Origin: Pelotomaculum_B sp964543575
GTDB lineage: Bacteria; Bacillota; Desulfotomaculia; Desulfotomaculales; Pelotomaculaceae
Length of the DNA: 35,585 bases
Assembly (NCBI GenBank): GCA_964543575.1
Contig: CAZIYV010000017.1
Coordinates: forward strand, 1 to 35,585
Reading direction: 5' to 3'
How positions within the stretch are numbered: position 1 is the first letter of the stretch; each line of letters opens with the position of its first letter. A program made the position numbers and the translations under genes. The notes under the pieces were generated by a model that saw only the letters and a program-made list of their open reading frames with translations, ran no database searches and was not told where the DNA came from. Shown piece by piece: positions 1-8,610 of this stretch.

Positions 1-376
1 GGTTTGAATAGTTTGAAGCTACCTCACCGACAGCCTGTTTGGCTCTCTCACTCAAAAGAGAGCGTCCCAGGTTGGTGTGCAGCACGACACCCGTGGCGTT
101 GATAACCCGCCGCAGCTTGGGACGGACTGAAATCTGCACGGCGGCTATTGTTTTTTTGGCGATCAGTTCAAGATATTCAAATTCACCTGTTTCATGGTTG
201 TCCGGCGTTTCTCCGGCTAGAATCTCAAGCCGCTCTTCGGCCAGAGCGTCACGCACGGCCTCAACAACAACTCCACGAGGCGCCTTTTCCAGAAGCTCTA
301 AAATTTCATCATTTCTGAGCACCTCATCAACTGAGGGCAAAAGCCTCAGTTTCCTATCCCGCAACTGATTGCTCAT
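1..376 (-). CDS. selA: L-seryl-tRNA(Sec) selenium transferase, N-terminal part (cut by window edge)
   Basis: SelA is a PLP enzyme that converts seryl-tRNA(Sec) to selenocysteinyl-tRNA(Sec) with selenophosphate. Reading the minus strand from the ATG at 376 gives 125 codons without a stop, beginning MSNQLRDRKLRLLPSVDEVL and containing RRVINATGVVLHTNLGRSLL, the well-conserved start of the SelA catalytic domain. The N-terminal helical region (about residues 1-75) also fits. A GGAGG lies 4 bases before the ATG. Only about a quarter of the usual ~460 residues is in the window; the gene runs off the left edge. Its presence implies that the organism makes selenoproteins, although none is recognisable here. 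The plus-strand open frame over the same bases is a shadow. Confidence 0.93.
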   Translation of the reverse strand, partial: MSNQLRDRKLRLLPSVDEVLRNDEILELLEKAPRGVVVEAVRDALAEERLEILAGETPDNHETGEFEYLELIAKKTIAAVQISVRPKLRRVINATGVVLHTNLGRSLLSERAKQAVGEVASNYSN

Positions 377-411
377 ACAGCCTCCACACACCAATCATTT
401 TTGACTTTAAC

Positions 412-441
412 TTTATAAATTATATGGCAGCATTTAGTCAA
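412..441 (-). promoter_or_regulatory. probable sigma-A promoter of selA
   Basis: On the minus strand there is TTGACT (436-441), an 18-base spacer and TATAAA (412-417), about 36 bases upstream of the selA start. The -35 matches consensus at five of six bases. Assigned by eye only. Confidence 0.5.
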
Positions 442-501
442 AAGCAAGAGTTACCCATAGATGACGCGCTCTTACCTTTTTATCTGCGCTAGAAGATACC
501 T

Positions 502-529
502 TTGCAAAGAACCTCGTGTTATATATAAT
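502..529 (+). promoter_or_regulatory. probable promoter of purL-purQ
   Basis: TTGCAA (502-507), a 16-base spacer and TATAAT (524-529) precede purL by about 115 bases. The long leader holds an 8-base inverted repeat, ACCACAAA (573-580) with TTTGTGGT (603-610), just before the ribosome site. No recognisable purine riboswitch core or PurR box was seen. Confidence 0.45.
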
Positions 530-644
530 ATAGGAATACAAACACAAAAATTGTTTTCTAAAGAATTATACCACCACAAAATGGTCCCTGCGCACTTATA
601 TCTTTGTGGTTCTATTTATGGCCTTTTATAAAGGAGGTTCGGAG

Positions 645-3479
645 ATGATCCAAGAGGTGCGGGTGATAGCTAAATTAGGTATCCCCGACAGTAAAGGTGA
701 GGAAGTTCTCTATGAGATTAACCAGGCCCTGGGTATTAAAAGCGTCGAAAAAGTCAGGACCGCCCGTGTTTTCCGTTTTGAAGGAATTGCCGGGGAACAG
801 GCGGTTACACTTGCTGAAAAACTGCTTGCCGAAGGTGTTTTTGAATTATTTTCAGTAAACGAACAGGTATTCAGCGATGCTCCTTTTGTACTGGAAGTGG
901 CTTATAAGCCCGGGGTAATGAACCCGGAGGCCGCTTCTTTGATGAAATCAGCGTCAGATCTGGGCATATCCGGCCTGGTTGCGGCAGATTCAGCCTGGCA
1001 GTATGCTTTTTACGGGCAAAGGATCAGCCAGGCCGAGATTGAGCGCATCATCAACAGACTGCTTGTTAACGCAACTGTGGAATATGTGGTTAAAGAAAGC
1101 CCCGCGACCCTGGTAATCAAGGGAACGCCAGGCCAAACCGTGGTCGTGCCGGTACGGGGCATGAGTGACGATGAGCTGCAGGAGCTAAGCCGGGACAAGC
1201 TTTTTTTAAATTTGCAGGAGATGAAGGTTATTCAAAACCACTTTAACGCTCTCGGCAGGGACCCCACTGATTGTGAAATAGAAATTATAGCTCAAACCTG
1301 GTCAGAGCACTGTGGTCATAAAACCTTCAAAGCCAGGCTTATAGTGGACGGAAAAGAGAAGCAGCCTCTTTTGAAAAGGTTAAGAGATACAACTGAGCAA
1401 ATCAGACATCCGCTGGTTTTATCCGCCTTTGTGGATAATTCAGGCGTGATGGAATTTTACGACGGCATGGCCATCTGCGGCAAGGTGGAAACACACAACT
1501 CTCCGTCCGCTATTGAACCTTACGGTGGGGCTATGACCGGCAGCGGCGGAGTCTTTCGTGATATTGCCGGCACCGGACTGGGCGCTAAAGTAATAGCCTC
1601 AACAGATATGTTTTGTTTTGCGCCGCCTGACCTGCCGGAAGAGAACATTCCGCCAGGCTGCCTGCACCCTCACTACCTTTTAAGAAGGGTGGTAGCGGGT
1701 GTCAGGGACTACGGCAACCGTATGGGTATTCCCACCAATAACGGATCTGTCCACTTCCACAGTGATTTTCGCGCCAAGCCGTCAGTTATAGTAGGCGCGT
1801 ACGGTATCCTGCCCGCCCTTTCATGCCAAAAAGGCCAGCCTGAGCCCGGCGATCTGGTCATCGCCATGGGCGGCCGGACCGGGCGCGACGGTATCCACGG
1901 CGCCACTTTCTCCAGCGGTGAGATGACAGACAGGACCATTGATGTAAATGCCAGCGCGGTGCAAATAGGCCACCCTATTGAAGAAAAGCGTATGTTTGAC
2001 GCGATTTTGGCAGCCAGGAACACTGGCCTGATCAGGGCTATAACCGACTGCGGAGCGGGTGGTTTCGCCTCCGCGGTGGGTGAAATGGGATCTGAAATAG
2101 GAGCTTGTATAGCTTTAGACAGAGTTCCCCTGAAGTACCCCGGTCTTGCTCCCTGGGAAATTCTACTGTCAGAAAGCCAGGAGAGAATGGTGCTGGCGGT
2201 GTCTCCTGAACATGTGGGACGTCTTTTTGAAATCTGCCGGGGTTATAACGTAGAAGCCACGGTCCTGGGTGAATTCACCGGAGACGGGCACTTTTCAGCC
2301 ACTTACGAAGACCGGGAAGTAATGCGCCTTTCAATGGAATTTTTACATGACGGCCTGCCCCAGCGGGTAATGAAGGCCGCCTGGCAAAAGCCTTCCTTTA
2401 CTGAACTGGAAAATAAACCGGTATCTGACTGGCCTGGCCTGTTCCAAAAAGTTCTCAGCCAGTTGAATGTTTGTTCTAAAGAACCTATAGTCCGGCTTTA
2501 TGACCACGGCGTCCAGGGCACAAGCGCGCTGCCGCCTTATACTGGCGTTAACTGGGACGGCCCTAACGACGCGGTCATATTAACCCCTCTGCTGGGCAAG
2601 CCCTACGGGATGGTTATAGCACACGGCCTCAACCCTGTTTTAAACCAGATCGACCCGTACTTCGGCAGCCTGTGGGCAGCGGCGGAAGCAGTTTCAAACG
2701 CGGTTGCCGCAGGCGCTGACCACCGCGAGATGGCTCTTATTGACAATTTTATCTGGCCCTTCCCTGATGAAGAACTGCTGGGAGCGCTCGATCTGGCTGT
2801 AGATGCCTGTGTTGACTTTTCCAGTGCGACCGGCATGCCATTCATTTCCGGCAAAGACAGTCTTTCGAGCACTTACCGCGGCAAAGACGGAACAATTATT
2901 AAAATCCCACCTGTTCTTTGTGTTTCGGCATTTGGCCGTATTCAGGACGTCAGCCATACTGTTTCCACGGATTTCAAAAAGGCGGGCAGCCAGATTGTGC
3001 TGGTGGGTTTCAGGAACACAGCTGAAATGGCCGGGAGTGTGTATTATCAAATACAGGGATACACGGGAAATAACCTACCCAGGCTAAATCCCACATTGCT
3101 GAACGAGGTTTTTACATTTGTTCACAAAGCTGCCGCTTCAGGCATACTGCTGGCCTGCCACGATCTCAGCGAAGGCGGCTTAGCCGCTGCTCTTGCGGAA
3201 ATGTGTTTTGGAGGCGGGCTGGGGGCGAAAATTACTGTGCCCGGCAGCGAGCAGGCTGAGCATTTCTTTTTCAACGAAACAGCAGGCTGCTTTCTGGCGG
3301 AGCTGCCACCCGGTTCTGATCCTGGTCTGATATTTGGTCAAATCCCCTGCGTAAAAGTTGGGGAAACAACAGCTGCGCCTGAAATCAGCGCGGAACAGTC
3401 GGGTGATGTGTTTTTCACCTTGAGTATTGATGATTTAAAGCAGGCCTGGCAGCGGCCGATGAAGGAGGTTTTCCGCTAA
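645..3479 (+). CDS. purL: phosphoribosylformylglycinamidine synthase II with two fused N-terminal PurS-like domains
   Basis: This is the synthetase subunit that turns FGAR, glutamine-derived ammonia and ATP into FGAM in purine synthesis. The start is taken as the ATG at 645 because AAGGAGG lies at 631-637; a GTG at 606 would add 13 residues without a ribosome site. Residues about 1-77 and 80-152 each look like a PurS unit (beta-rich, ending in LLAEGVFELF and LLVNATVEYVV). The PurL part follows, with the HCGHKTFKA motif, GGAMTGSGGVFRD, and CHDLSEGGLAAALAEM near the end. At 944 residues it is about 200 longer than a stand-alone PurL, which the PurS domains explain. It overlaps purQ by one base (TAATG), so the two are translationally coupled. 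No separate purS is seen nearby. Confidence 0.95.
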   Translation: MIQEVRVIAKLGIPDSKGEEVLYEINQALGIKSVEKVRTARVFRFEGIAGEQAVTLAEKLLAEGVFELFSVNEQVFSDAPFVLEVAYKPGVMNPEAASLMKSASDLGISGLVAADSAWQYAFYGQRISQAEIERIINRLLVNATVEYVVKESPATLVIKGTPGQTVVVPVRGMSDDELQELSRDKLFLNLQEMKVIQNHFNALGRDPTDCEIEIIAQTWSEHCGHKTFKARLIVDGKEKQPLLKRLRDTTEQIRHPLVLSAFVDNSGVMEFYDGMAICGKVETHNSPSAIEPYGGAMTGSGGVFRDIAGTGLGAKVIASTDMFCFAPPDLPEENIPPGCLHPHYLLRRVVAGVRDYGNRMGIPTNNGSVHFHSDFRAKPSVIVGAYGILPALSCQKGQPEPGDLVIAMGGRTGRDGIHGATFSSGEMTDRTIDVNASAVQIGHPIEEKRMFDAILAARNTGLIRAITDCGAGGFASAVGEMGSEIGACIALDRVPLKYPGLAPWEILLSESQERMVLAVSPEHVGRLFEICRGYNVEATVLGEFTGDGHFSATYEDREVMRLSMEFLHDGLPQRVMKAAWQKPSFTELENKPVSDWPGLFQKVLSQLNVCSKEPIVRLYDHGVQGTSALPPYTGVNWDGPNDAVILTPLLGKPYGMVIAHGLNPVLNQIDPYFGSLWAAAEAVSNAVAAGADHREMALIDNFIWPFPDEELLGALDLAVDACVDFSSATGMPFISGKDSLSSTYRGKDGTIIKIPPVLCVSAFGRIQDVSHTVSTDFKKAGSQIVLVGFRNTAEMAGSVYYQIQGYTGNNLPRLNPTLLNEVFTFVHKAAASGILLACHDLSEGGLAAALAEMCFGGGLGAKITVPGSEQAEHFFFNETAGCFLAELPPGSDPGLIFGQIPCVKVGETTAAPEISAEQSGDVFFTLSIDDLKQAWQRPMKEVFR

Positions 3480-4261
3480 TGAAAAAACCCCGTGTTTGTG
3501 TACTCAGGACTGACGGGATCAACTGTGATGAGGAAACCTTCTACGCTTTTGAAAAGGCTGGCGCTGCGTGCAGCATAGTCCACGTCAACCAGCTCAGAAG
3601 CGGTGAAGATAAATTGTCCTTGTACCAGATCCTTGCTCTGCCTGGTGGTTTTTCCTACGGGGACGACGTTCACTCTGGTAAAATTCTTGCTGTAGAGCTG
3701 ACTTCCTATCTAAAGGATCAGTTAAGCGCTTTTGTCGACTCCGGCAAGCTGATCATCGGCATCTGCAACGGCTTCCAGGTCCTGGTCCGTACCGGCCTCC
3801 TGCCTGACCGGAAGCTCGGTGAAATCACTACTACCCTGATGGGTAACGACAGCAGCCATTTTGAATGCCGCTGGACAAACCTGCTGGTTGAACATACCAA
3901 CTGTGTCTTCACTAAGAACCTGGAAGGTACTGTGATCAGTGTTCAGGCAGCTCATGGTGAAGGTAAATTTTATACTGACAGGGATACTCTGCAGGAGATC
4001 GAGAACCGCGGACAGGTTGTTTTCCGCTATGTAGGGCACGACCAGAGCCCGACGGTCCTCTATCCGGCCAACCCTAACGGGTCGCTGAACGCCCTGGCCG
4101 GTCTCTGCGACACCACGGGGCGCATCATGGGCATGATGCCCCACCCGGAGCGCTACGTGGAAATAACCCAGCACCCTAACTGGCGCAGAATGCCCGCTAA
4201 TAATGTACCGCACGGGTTTGCCATATTTAAAAACGCCGTCGCTTACGCCAGAGAAATGTAA
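3479..4261 (+). CDS. purQ: phosphoribosylformylglycinamidine synthase I, glutaminase subunit
   Basis: PurQ is a class I glutamine amidotransferase that releases ammonia for PurL. The product is 260 residues, slightly longer than the typical ~230. It has GGFSYGDDVHSG near residues 56-67, the nucleophile Cys96 in GICNGFQVL, and a C-terminal MPHPERY carrying the expected catalytic His and Glu. The ATG overlaps the purL stop by one base and has GAAGGAGG about 10 bases upstream inside purL. A strong terminator follows directly, so purL-purQ looks like a two-gene unit. Confidence 0.96.
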   Translation: MKKPRVCVLRTDGINCDEETFYAFEKAGAACSIVHVNQLRSGEDKLSLYQILALPGGFSYGDDVHSGKILAVELTSYLKDQLSAFVDSGKLIIGICNGFQVLVRTGLLPDRKLGEITTTLMGNDSSHFECRWTNLLVEHTNCVFTKNLEGTVISVQAAHGEGKFYTDRDTLQEIENRGQVVFRYVGHDQSPTVLYPANPNGSLNALAGLCDTTGRIMGMMPHPERYVEITQHPNWRRMPANNVPHGFAIFKNAVAYAREM

Positions 4262-4276
4262 AAATAACTTCACTAC

Positions 4277-4313
4277 AAAAAAATGCCCCAGGCTGATGCT
4301 GGGGCATTTTTTT
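4277..4313 (+). terminator. rho-independent terminator after purQ
   Basis: AAATGCCCCA pairs with TGGGGCATTT around a 9-base loop, flanked by a run of A on the left and seven T on the right. The A/T runs make it able to work in both directions, but only purQ needs it. Confidence 0.9.
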
Positions 4314-4394
4314 GTTCAGATGTTATAAGAATAAAGGATAATCAGGCATTTAATGAGAGAAAATAGACCTAAATAATTTAACGGGGGAATTCTT

Positions 4395-5087
4395 TTGTTC
4401 ATTACTCGCCTTACTGTTGCCGCTTTTTCCTTTCTGATTCTCTTAGCCAGCTTTACCACAAGTCCCGCTTTAGCCTACTCGGGTCTGGACCCTGATATTG
4501 ATCCTGCCACAGTGCCCGAACGAGTAAAGATTATTATCGATATGGACAGGTTAACTTTAACCCTTTTTGATGGTACGGAACCTCTGCGCCAGTACCCGGT
4601 TGCCATGGGTAAATACGAGACCCCTACTCCTGTCGGCAACTGGGAAATAATCAGTAAAGATATAAAACCGGCGGATATGTTGGGAACCAGGTGGATGGGC
4701 CTGGATATCCCGTATGGTATGTACGGCATCCATGGCACTTATGCGACCCACAGTATAGGAAGTTTTGCCAGCCATGGCTGCATCAGAATGTTTAATCATG
4801 ACGTTGAGGAAGTATTCCCAATGGTGGAAAACGGCACGCCTGTGACAATTATTGGAACACCTTTCGGCGCCCCTGGCTCTCCGCCCGCTGTTTTAAAGTT
4901 CGGTGACAAAGGGCCGGATGTCCTGGAAGCGCAAAAAGTTTTAAAGAGACTCGGCTATCTCAAATGGACTCCTGATGGTTTCTGGGGGCAGGGTACTGAA
5001 AAAGCGGTGAAAAAGCTGAGAGAAGAAAACGGGCTAAAGGGACAGGTCGTGGTTGATGACACGGTATATACACTATTGGGGTTCTAA
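4395..5087 (+). CDS. secreted L,D-transpeptidase (YkuD domain) with C-terminal peptidoglycan-binding domain
   Basis: Probable cell-wall enzyme forming 3-3 cross-links in peptidoglycan. The TTG start at 4395 has GGGGG 7 bases upstream. Residues 1-27 form a signal peptide (basic residue, hydrophobic core, cleavage after SPALA). The YkuD domain spans about residues 45-155, with His113 in GIHGTY and the catalytic motif SHGCIRM containing His127 and Cys129. Residues about 165-230 form a PG_binding_1 domain (KFGDKGPDVLEAQKVLKRLG, then DGFWGQGTEKAVK). It stands alone between the purQ terminator and the convergent menaquinone operon. Confidence 0.93.
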   Translation: MFITRLTVAAFSFLILLASFTTSPALAYSGLDPDIDPATVPERVKIIIDMDRLTLTLFDGTEPLRQYPVAMGKYETPTPVGNWEIISKDIKPADMLGTRWMGLDIPYGMYGIHGTYATHSIGSFASHGCIRMFNHDVEEVFPMVENGTPVTIIGTPFGAPGSPPAVLKFGDKGPDVLEAQKVLKRLGYLKWTPDGFWGQGTEKAVKKLREENGLKGQVVVDDTVYTLLGF

Positions 5088-5120
5088 AGGAGTACTATCT
5101 CCATCCTGGTAAAACAGTAT

Positions 5121-5969
5121 TCAATCGTACTCCTCACCCCAGACATGAATTTTCACCCTTTCATCGATTAAACCGCTTTTATAAGCATAATCGTAAAAGG
5201 TTAGCAGCGCTCTCCTGTATTCATCATCAAAGCCGAACCTCATGGTACTAAAATAATCTTCAATTAGATACCGTGGCAGGCTGCTTTCCCTATGAGCCCT
5301 GGCAATCAGAACAGGCATCTGACTCAGGCCTATTTGCCTGGATTGGACAAGAGCCTCGCACACAAGATTAACTGCCTGCGCCTTACCGCCCGTATTTTCT
5401 TTCCCGGTTACCCAGACGGCATAAACCATCTTCTCTCCGGTAAACTGCTGCCAAACCTCACCCAGGTCGGTGACAAAGTATGGCAACCCGTCATCCTCAA
5501 TCCGCTGGCGGGCAAGCATGGCCTCACAACCAACCAGAAGCGCACCGTCAGATTTAGCCATCATTTTGTCTATACCGGCAGGAGTGGTCGTATACTGGAC
5601 ATCGACCTGATAGTAGTGGTCAAAAAGAACTTTTAGCAAGGTCATGTAGGATGCTGACGACCTGTTAAGAGCCACTTTCTTTCTTTCCAGTTCTGTAACC
5701 GGAACCCTGCTGAACAGTAGAACGTTGGCTGCCCTGCCAGCCGAACTGATGGACAAATCAGGTAATATTAAACAGCGGTCCGCATTACGGGCATAATCAA
5801 TGGAGGACATAAGTGTAAGATCCAGTTTTCCAGAAAAGAAAAGCCTGTTTAACCGGTCTGCCTGCCCCTTGACCAGTTCAGCCGGCAGGGGCAAAAGTCC
5901 CTCTTCCATGGCGTAATATACCGGCAGGCAATTTATGCAGTCTACTCTCCCAAGGCGTAGTCCGGACAC
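5121..5969 (-). CDS. mqnA: chorismate dehydratase of the futalosine menaquinone pathway
   Basis: MqnA removes water from chorismate to give 3-[(1-carboxyvinyl)oxy]benzoate, the first step of the futalosine route. The sequence LGRVDCINCLPVYYAMEEG at the N-terminus and DLTLMSSIDYARN near residue 60 fit the family, which has a periplasmic-binding-protein fold. The GTG at 5969 is preferred: GAGGAGG precedes it by about 6 bases, giving 282 residues. An upstream TTG at 5984 would overlap that ribosome site. It is the last gene of the operon, 89 bases after the prenyltransferase stop. No MqnB, C or D gene is in the window. Confidence 0.9.
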   Translation of the reverse strand: MSGLRLGRVDCINCLPVYYAMEEGLLPLPAELVKGQADRLNRLFFSGKLDLTLMSSIDYARNADRCLILPDLSISSAGRAANVLLFSRVPVTELERKKVALNRSSASYMTLLKVLFDHYYQVDVQYTTTPAGIDKMMAKSDGALLVGCEAMLARQRIEDDGLPYFVTDLGEVWQQFTGEKMVYAVWVTGKENTGGKAQAVNLVCEALVQSRQIGLSQMPVLIARAHRESSLPRYLIEDYFSTMRFGFDDEYRRALLTFYDYAYKSGLIDERVKIHVWGEEYD

Positions 5970-6058
5970 CAGAACCCTCCTCAATAACGTTGTACAGGGA
6001 ATCCCGCTTTAAAAAAGTATCTGCCCCACCGTTTTATCCTGCATATTATATCTGTCAG

Positions 6059-6928
6059 TTAGTATAGGTGCAATGGATATAACACATCTAAAAAAGTAAA
6101 AACAAATATTACTATGCTTAAAATTCCGTTCATATTAAAAAAGGCAACACCCGCGTGTGACAGATCGTCAGGCCGCACCAATGTGTGTTGACGGAAAAGG
6201 ATGGCTACCGCTATGCCCACCCCGGCCAGATAAAAAACACCCAGATTTAAAACCAGACCGGAGGCCAAAAAAAGGAGCGGAGCTATGATGTGAAAAGCAG
6301 CTGAAACCGTCAGGGCTTTTTTAATGCCAAACCGGGCGGGGATAGAATAAACTCCTTCCTTACGGTCAAAATCATAGTCATCACAGGCGTAAATAATATC
6401 AAATCCCGCCACCCAAAACAAAACACCTAAAGCAAGAAGCACAGGCGCCAGATCAAACCGCCCGGTCAGAGCGATCCAACTGCCCAGCGGAGCCAATCCC
6501 AGCGCTGCCCCCAGAAACAAGTGGCACGTCCAGGAAAAACGTTTCGTAAAAGAATAGGTAGACAGAACCAGTACGGCGATCGGAAACAGGCGAAAAGCCA
6601 GTGGGCTTAGCTGACGTGCGGCATACAAGAGGAGTACGAAAGAAAGAAAAACGTAAATCCAAACCTCCGCTGTGCTCAGCAGCCCTTTGGGCAGTGCCCG
6701 TCCCGCTGTGCGCGGGTTTTTGGCGTCCAGATGACGGTCAATAATCCGGTTCAAGGACATTGCGGCTGTACGTGCCCCGACCATGGCCAGGGTGATCCAG
6801 AGCAGCCCATGCAGGTCTGAAATCCCTCTCCCGGTTAGAAACGCACCCACATAGGCAAACGGCAGGGCGAATATGGTGTGCTCAAATCTGATCATTTCAA
6901 GAAAAATTCTAATCTTTTTAAATACCAT
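6059..6928 (-). CDS. mqnP: UbiA-family prenyltransferase, menaquinone type (MqnP-like)
   Basis: Integral membrane enzyme that would attach the polyprenyl chain to the naphthoate ring. The first Asp motif is NRIIDRHLDAK (Asn60, Asp64, Asp68) and the second is YACDDYDFDRKEG near residue 185; both bind Mg-diphosphate in this family. About eight to nine hydrophobic segments fill the 289 residues. The ATG at 6928 overlaps the end of the upstream decarboxylase gene by 11 bases, showing tight coupling. Placement next to an mqnA and a UbiD gene supports the menaquinone (futalosine) assignment over ubiquinone; the exact substrate is inferred from context. Confidence 0.88.
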   Translation of the reverse strand: MVFKKIRIFLEMIRFEHTIFALPFAYVGAFLTGRGISDLHGLLWITLAMVGARTAAMSLNRIIDRHLDAKNPRTAGRALPKGLLSTAEVWIYVFLSFVLLLYAARQLSPLAFRLFPIAVLVLSTYSFTKRFSWTCHLFLGAALGLAPLGSWIALTGRFDLAPVLLALGVLFWVAGFDIIYACDDYDFDRKEGVYSIPARFGIKKALTVSAAFHIIAPLLFLASGLVLNLGVFYLAGVGIAVAILFRQHTLVRPDDLSHAGVAFFNMNGILSIVIFVFTFLDVLYPLHLY

Positions 6929-8366
6929 ATTTACCCCACTTTAAATCAACCAGCTTTTTAACTTCTTCACTCATTATTATATCTCCCGGCCACTCCCTCA
7001 GATGTCCTTCTGAAGCCCATTTGCGGGTGGCGTCTATGCCCATCTTGGTCCCCAGGTGCGGCATGGGCGAGGAATGGTCCAGGGCGTCCAGCGGTCCATC
7101 AACCATCACAACATCACGCCTGGCGTCAATATTGTTGAAAACCCGCCACATAACTTCCGAGACGTTCTGAACATTTACGTCTTCATCCACCACTATGATC
7201 AGTTTGGCGAGCATCATCAAGCCCAGGCCCCATAGCGCCGCCATTACCTTCTTGGCCTGACCCGGGTACCGTTTTTTGATAGACACGATCACACAATTAT
7301 GAAACACACCCTCAGGGGGCATGTTAAGGTCTAATACTTCAGGCATCTGAAGTTTTATCAGAGGCAGGAAGATGCGTTCGGTAGCCTTGCCGATAAAGGC
7401 GTCTTCCATCGGAGGCCTGCCAACAATAGTAGCGGGGTAGACCGGGTCTTTTCTATGTGTCACGCAGGTCAGGTGAAAAACAGGATACATGTCGGCCAGG
7501 GAATAATAGCCTGTGTGATCCCCGAAAGGCCCTTCAAGCCTGGTTTCTCCCGGCTCAACATAGCCCTCAAGAATAATTTCAGCCTGGGCGGGCACTTCCA
7601 GATCGACCGTTTCACATTTTACCATCTCGACCGGTTCCTGGCGCAGGAAGCCGGCGAAAAGCATTTCGTCAATTCCCGCAGGAAGAGGCGCGGTAGCTGA
7701 AAACATCACCGCCGGATCGGCGCCGAGAGCAACTGCCACGTGCATCCTGCCTCTGTGTTGCTCCTGTCGCTTGCGGTAGTGCTCCGCCCCGTCTTTATGA
7801 ATATGCCAGTGCATGCCGGTAGTGATTTCATCGTAAACCTGCATCCTGTACATGCCTACATTGCGCCGCCCTGTTTCAGGATCTTTGGTAAACACCAGGG
7901 GCAGGGTAATAAATGGGCCGCCGTCATCGGGCCAACATTTTAAAACAGGTATTTTGGCCAGGGAAGGATTGTCTTTATTAACTACCTCTTTACAAGGTCC
8001 GGTCTTTACCGTCCTGGGAATGTATGATGACAACCGGGCCAGTTTGGGCAGGGTTTTGATCTTGTCCATAAACGTCACCGGTATTTCGGCGGGCTGGATC
8101 ATGGCCAGAAGCTCATCGCCGATTTGGTCCAAATCTGGCACACCAAGCGCTATTTTCATCCTCTCCAAAGTTCCGAAAAGGTTGGTCACAACAGGCATAG
8201 GGTAATTCTTAACGTTTTCAAAAAACAAGGCGGGGCCGCCTGATTTAACTACCCGGTCACTGATCTCAGTGATCTCCAGGTTAGCGTCCACTTCTGCCGT
8301 GATCCTTTTTAACAGCCCCCTCTTTTCTAAATCTGCTATGAAGGAGCGTAAGTCCTTAAAAGCCAT
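6918..8366 (-). CDS. mqnL: UbiD-family decarboxylase of menaquinone synthesis (MqnL-like)
   Basis: A prenyl-FMN-dependent decarboxylase, probably acting on 1,4-dihydroxy-6-naphthoate or its prenylated form. The 482 residues match the UbiD family length, with typical stretches such as GPFGDHTGYYS (about residue 280) and PEGVFHNCVIVSI. A UbiX-type flavin prenyltransferase would be needed but is not in the window. The ATG at 8366 is preceded by AAGGCAAGG about 8 bases away. The 240 bases between this gene and the upstream synthase homologue are filled by a repeat element (8384-8610), unusual inside an operon. Confidence 0.9.
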   Translation of the reverse strand: MAFKDLRSFIADLEKRGLLKRITAEVDANLEITEISDRVVKSGGPALFFENVKNYPMPVVTNLFGTLERMKIALGVPDLDQIGDELLAMIQPAEIPVTFMDKIKTLPKLARLSSYIPRTVKTGPCKEVVNKDNPSLAKIPVLKCWPDDGGPFITLPLVFTKDPETGRRNVGMYRMQVYDEITTGMHWHIHKDGAEHYRKRQEQHRGRMHVAVALGADPAVMFSATAPLPAGIDEMLFAGFLRQEPVEMVKCETVDLEVPAQAEIILEGYVEPGETRLEGPFGDHTGYYSLADMYPVFHLTCVTHRKDPVYPATIVGRPPMEDAFIGKATERIFLPLIKLQMPEVLDLNMPPEGVFHNCVIVSIKKRYPGQAKKVMAALWGLGLMMLAKLIIVVDEDVNVQNVSEVMWRVFNNIDARRDVVMVDGPLDALDHSSPMPHLGTKMGIDATRKWASEGHLREWPGDIIMSEEVKKLVDLKWGKYGI

Positions 8367-8383
8367 CCAGTATACCTTGCCTT

Positions 8384-8610
8384 TCAGTCGTCAGACGTCA
8401 GAAGTCGGACGTCGGTATATTCTGCATTCCTTCTAAATAGACGTGGGTCGTGGGACGTGAGACGTGGGTATATCCTGCATTCCACCCGGGTCGTTTAATC
8501 TTCAAAGAAAGAAGCTAAACCCTTAACAGTTTTCACGTTAATAATTACATCTCACGAATTATGTTTAACAATTCCGTCTAACTTCTCACGTCTCATTTCC
8601 CACGTCTCAG
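8384..8610 (-). repeat. dispersed intergenic repeat, copy A
   Basis: Low-complexity tract built of GACGT/GTCGT units. It holds two near-identical 23-base direct repeats with the core GGTATATTCTGCATT (8409-8431 and 8461-8483), then GGGTCGTTTAATC (8488-8500), then ACGTCTCATTTCCCACGTCT from 8588 on. The same order of elements recurs at 30941-31078. The G-rich GACGTGGG units (8439-8468) are complementary to the CCCACGTC units at 8587-8609, so the transcript could fold into a large stem-loop. The strand follows the flanking genes. The right edge contains the TGA stop of the synthase homologue (8607-8609). Confidence 0.75.

Noticed and set aside
573..610. Possible purine riboswitch before purL
   Set aside because: Only one 8-base stem is seen; none of the conserved purine-riboswitch junction sequence is present, and no terminator or sequestering alternative is evident.
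3722..4273. A 183-residue minus-strand frame opposite purQ
   Set aside because: purQ is unmistakable here; the antisense frame shows no domain.
5088..5134. AGGAGTAC/GTACTCCT inverted repeat as a terminator between convergent genes
   Set aside because: The loop is 31 bases, no T run follows on either strand, and it enters the mqnA coding end.
8607..8609. TGA of the synthase homologue read as selenocysteine, since selA is present
   Set aside because: Reading through gives only a few repeat-derived codons before another stop and no family similarity.
8384..8610. CRISPR-like array
   Set aside because: The repeated units are short, overlapping and irregularly spaced with no unique spacers, and no cas genes are nearby.
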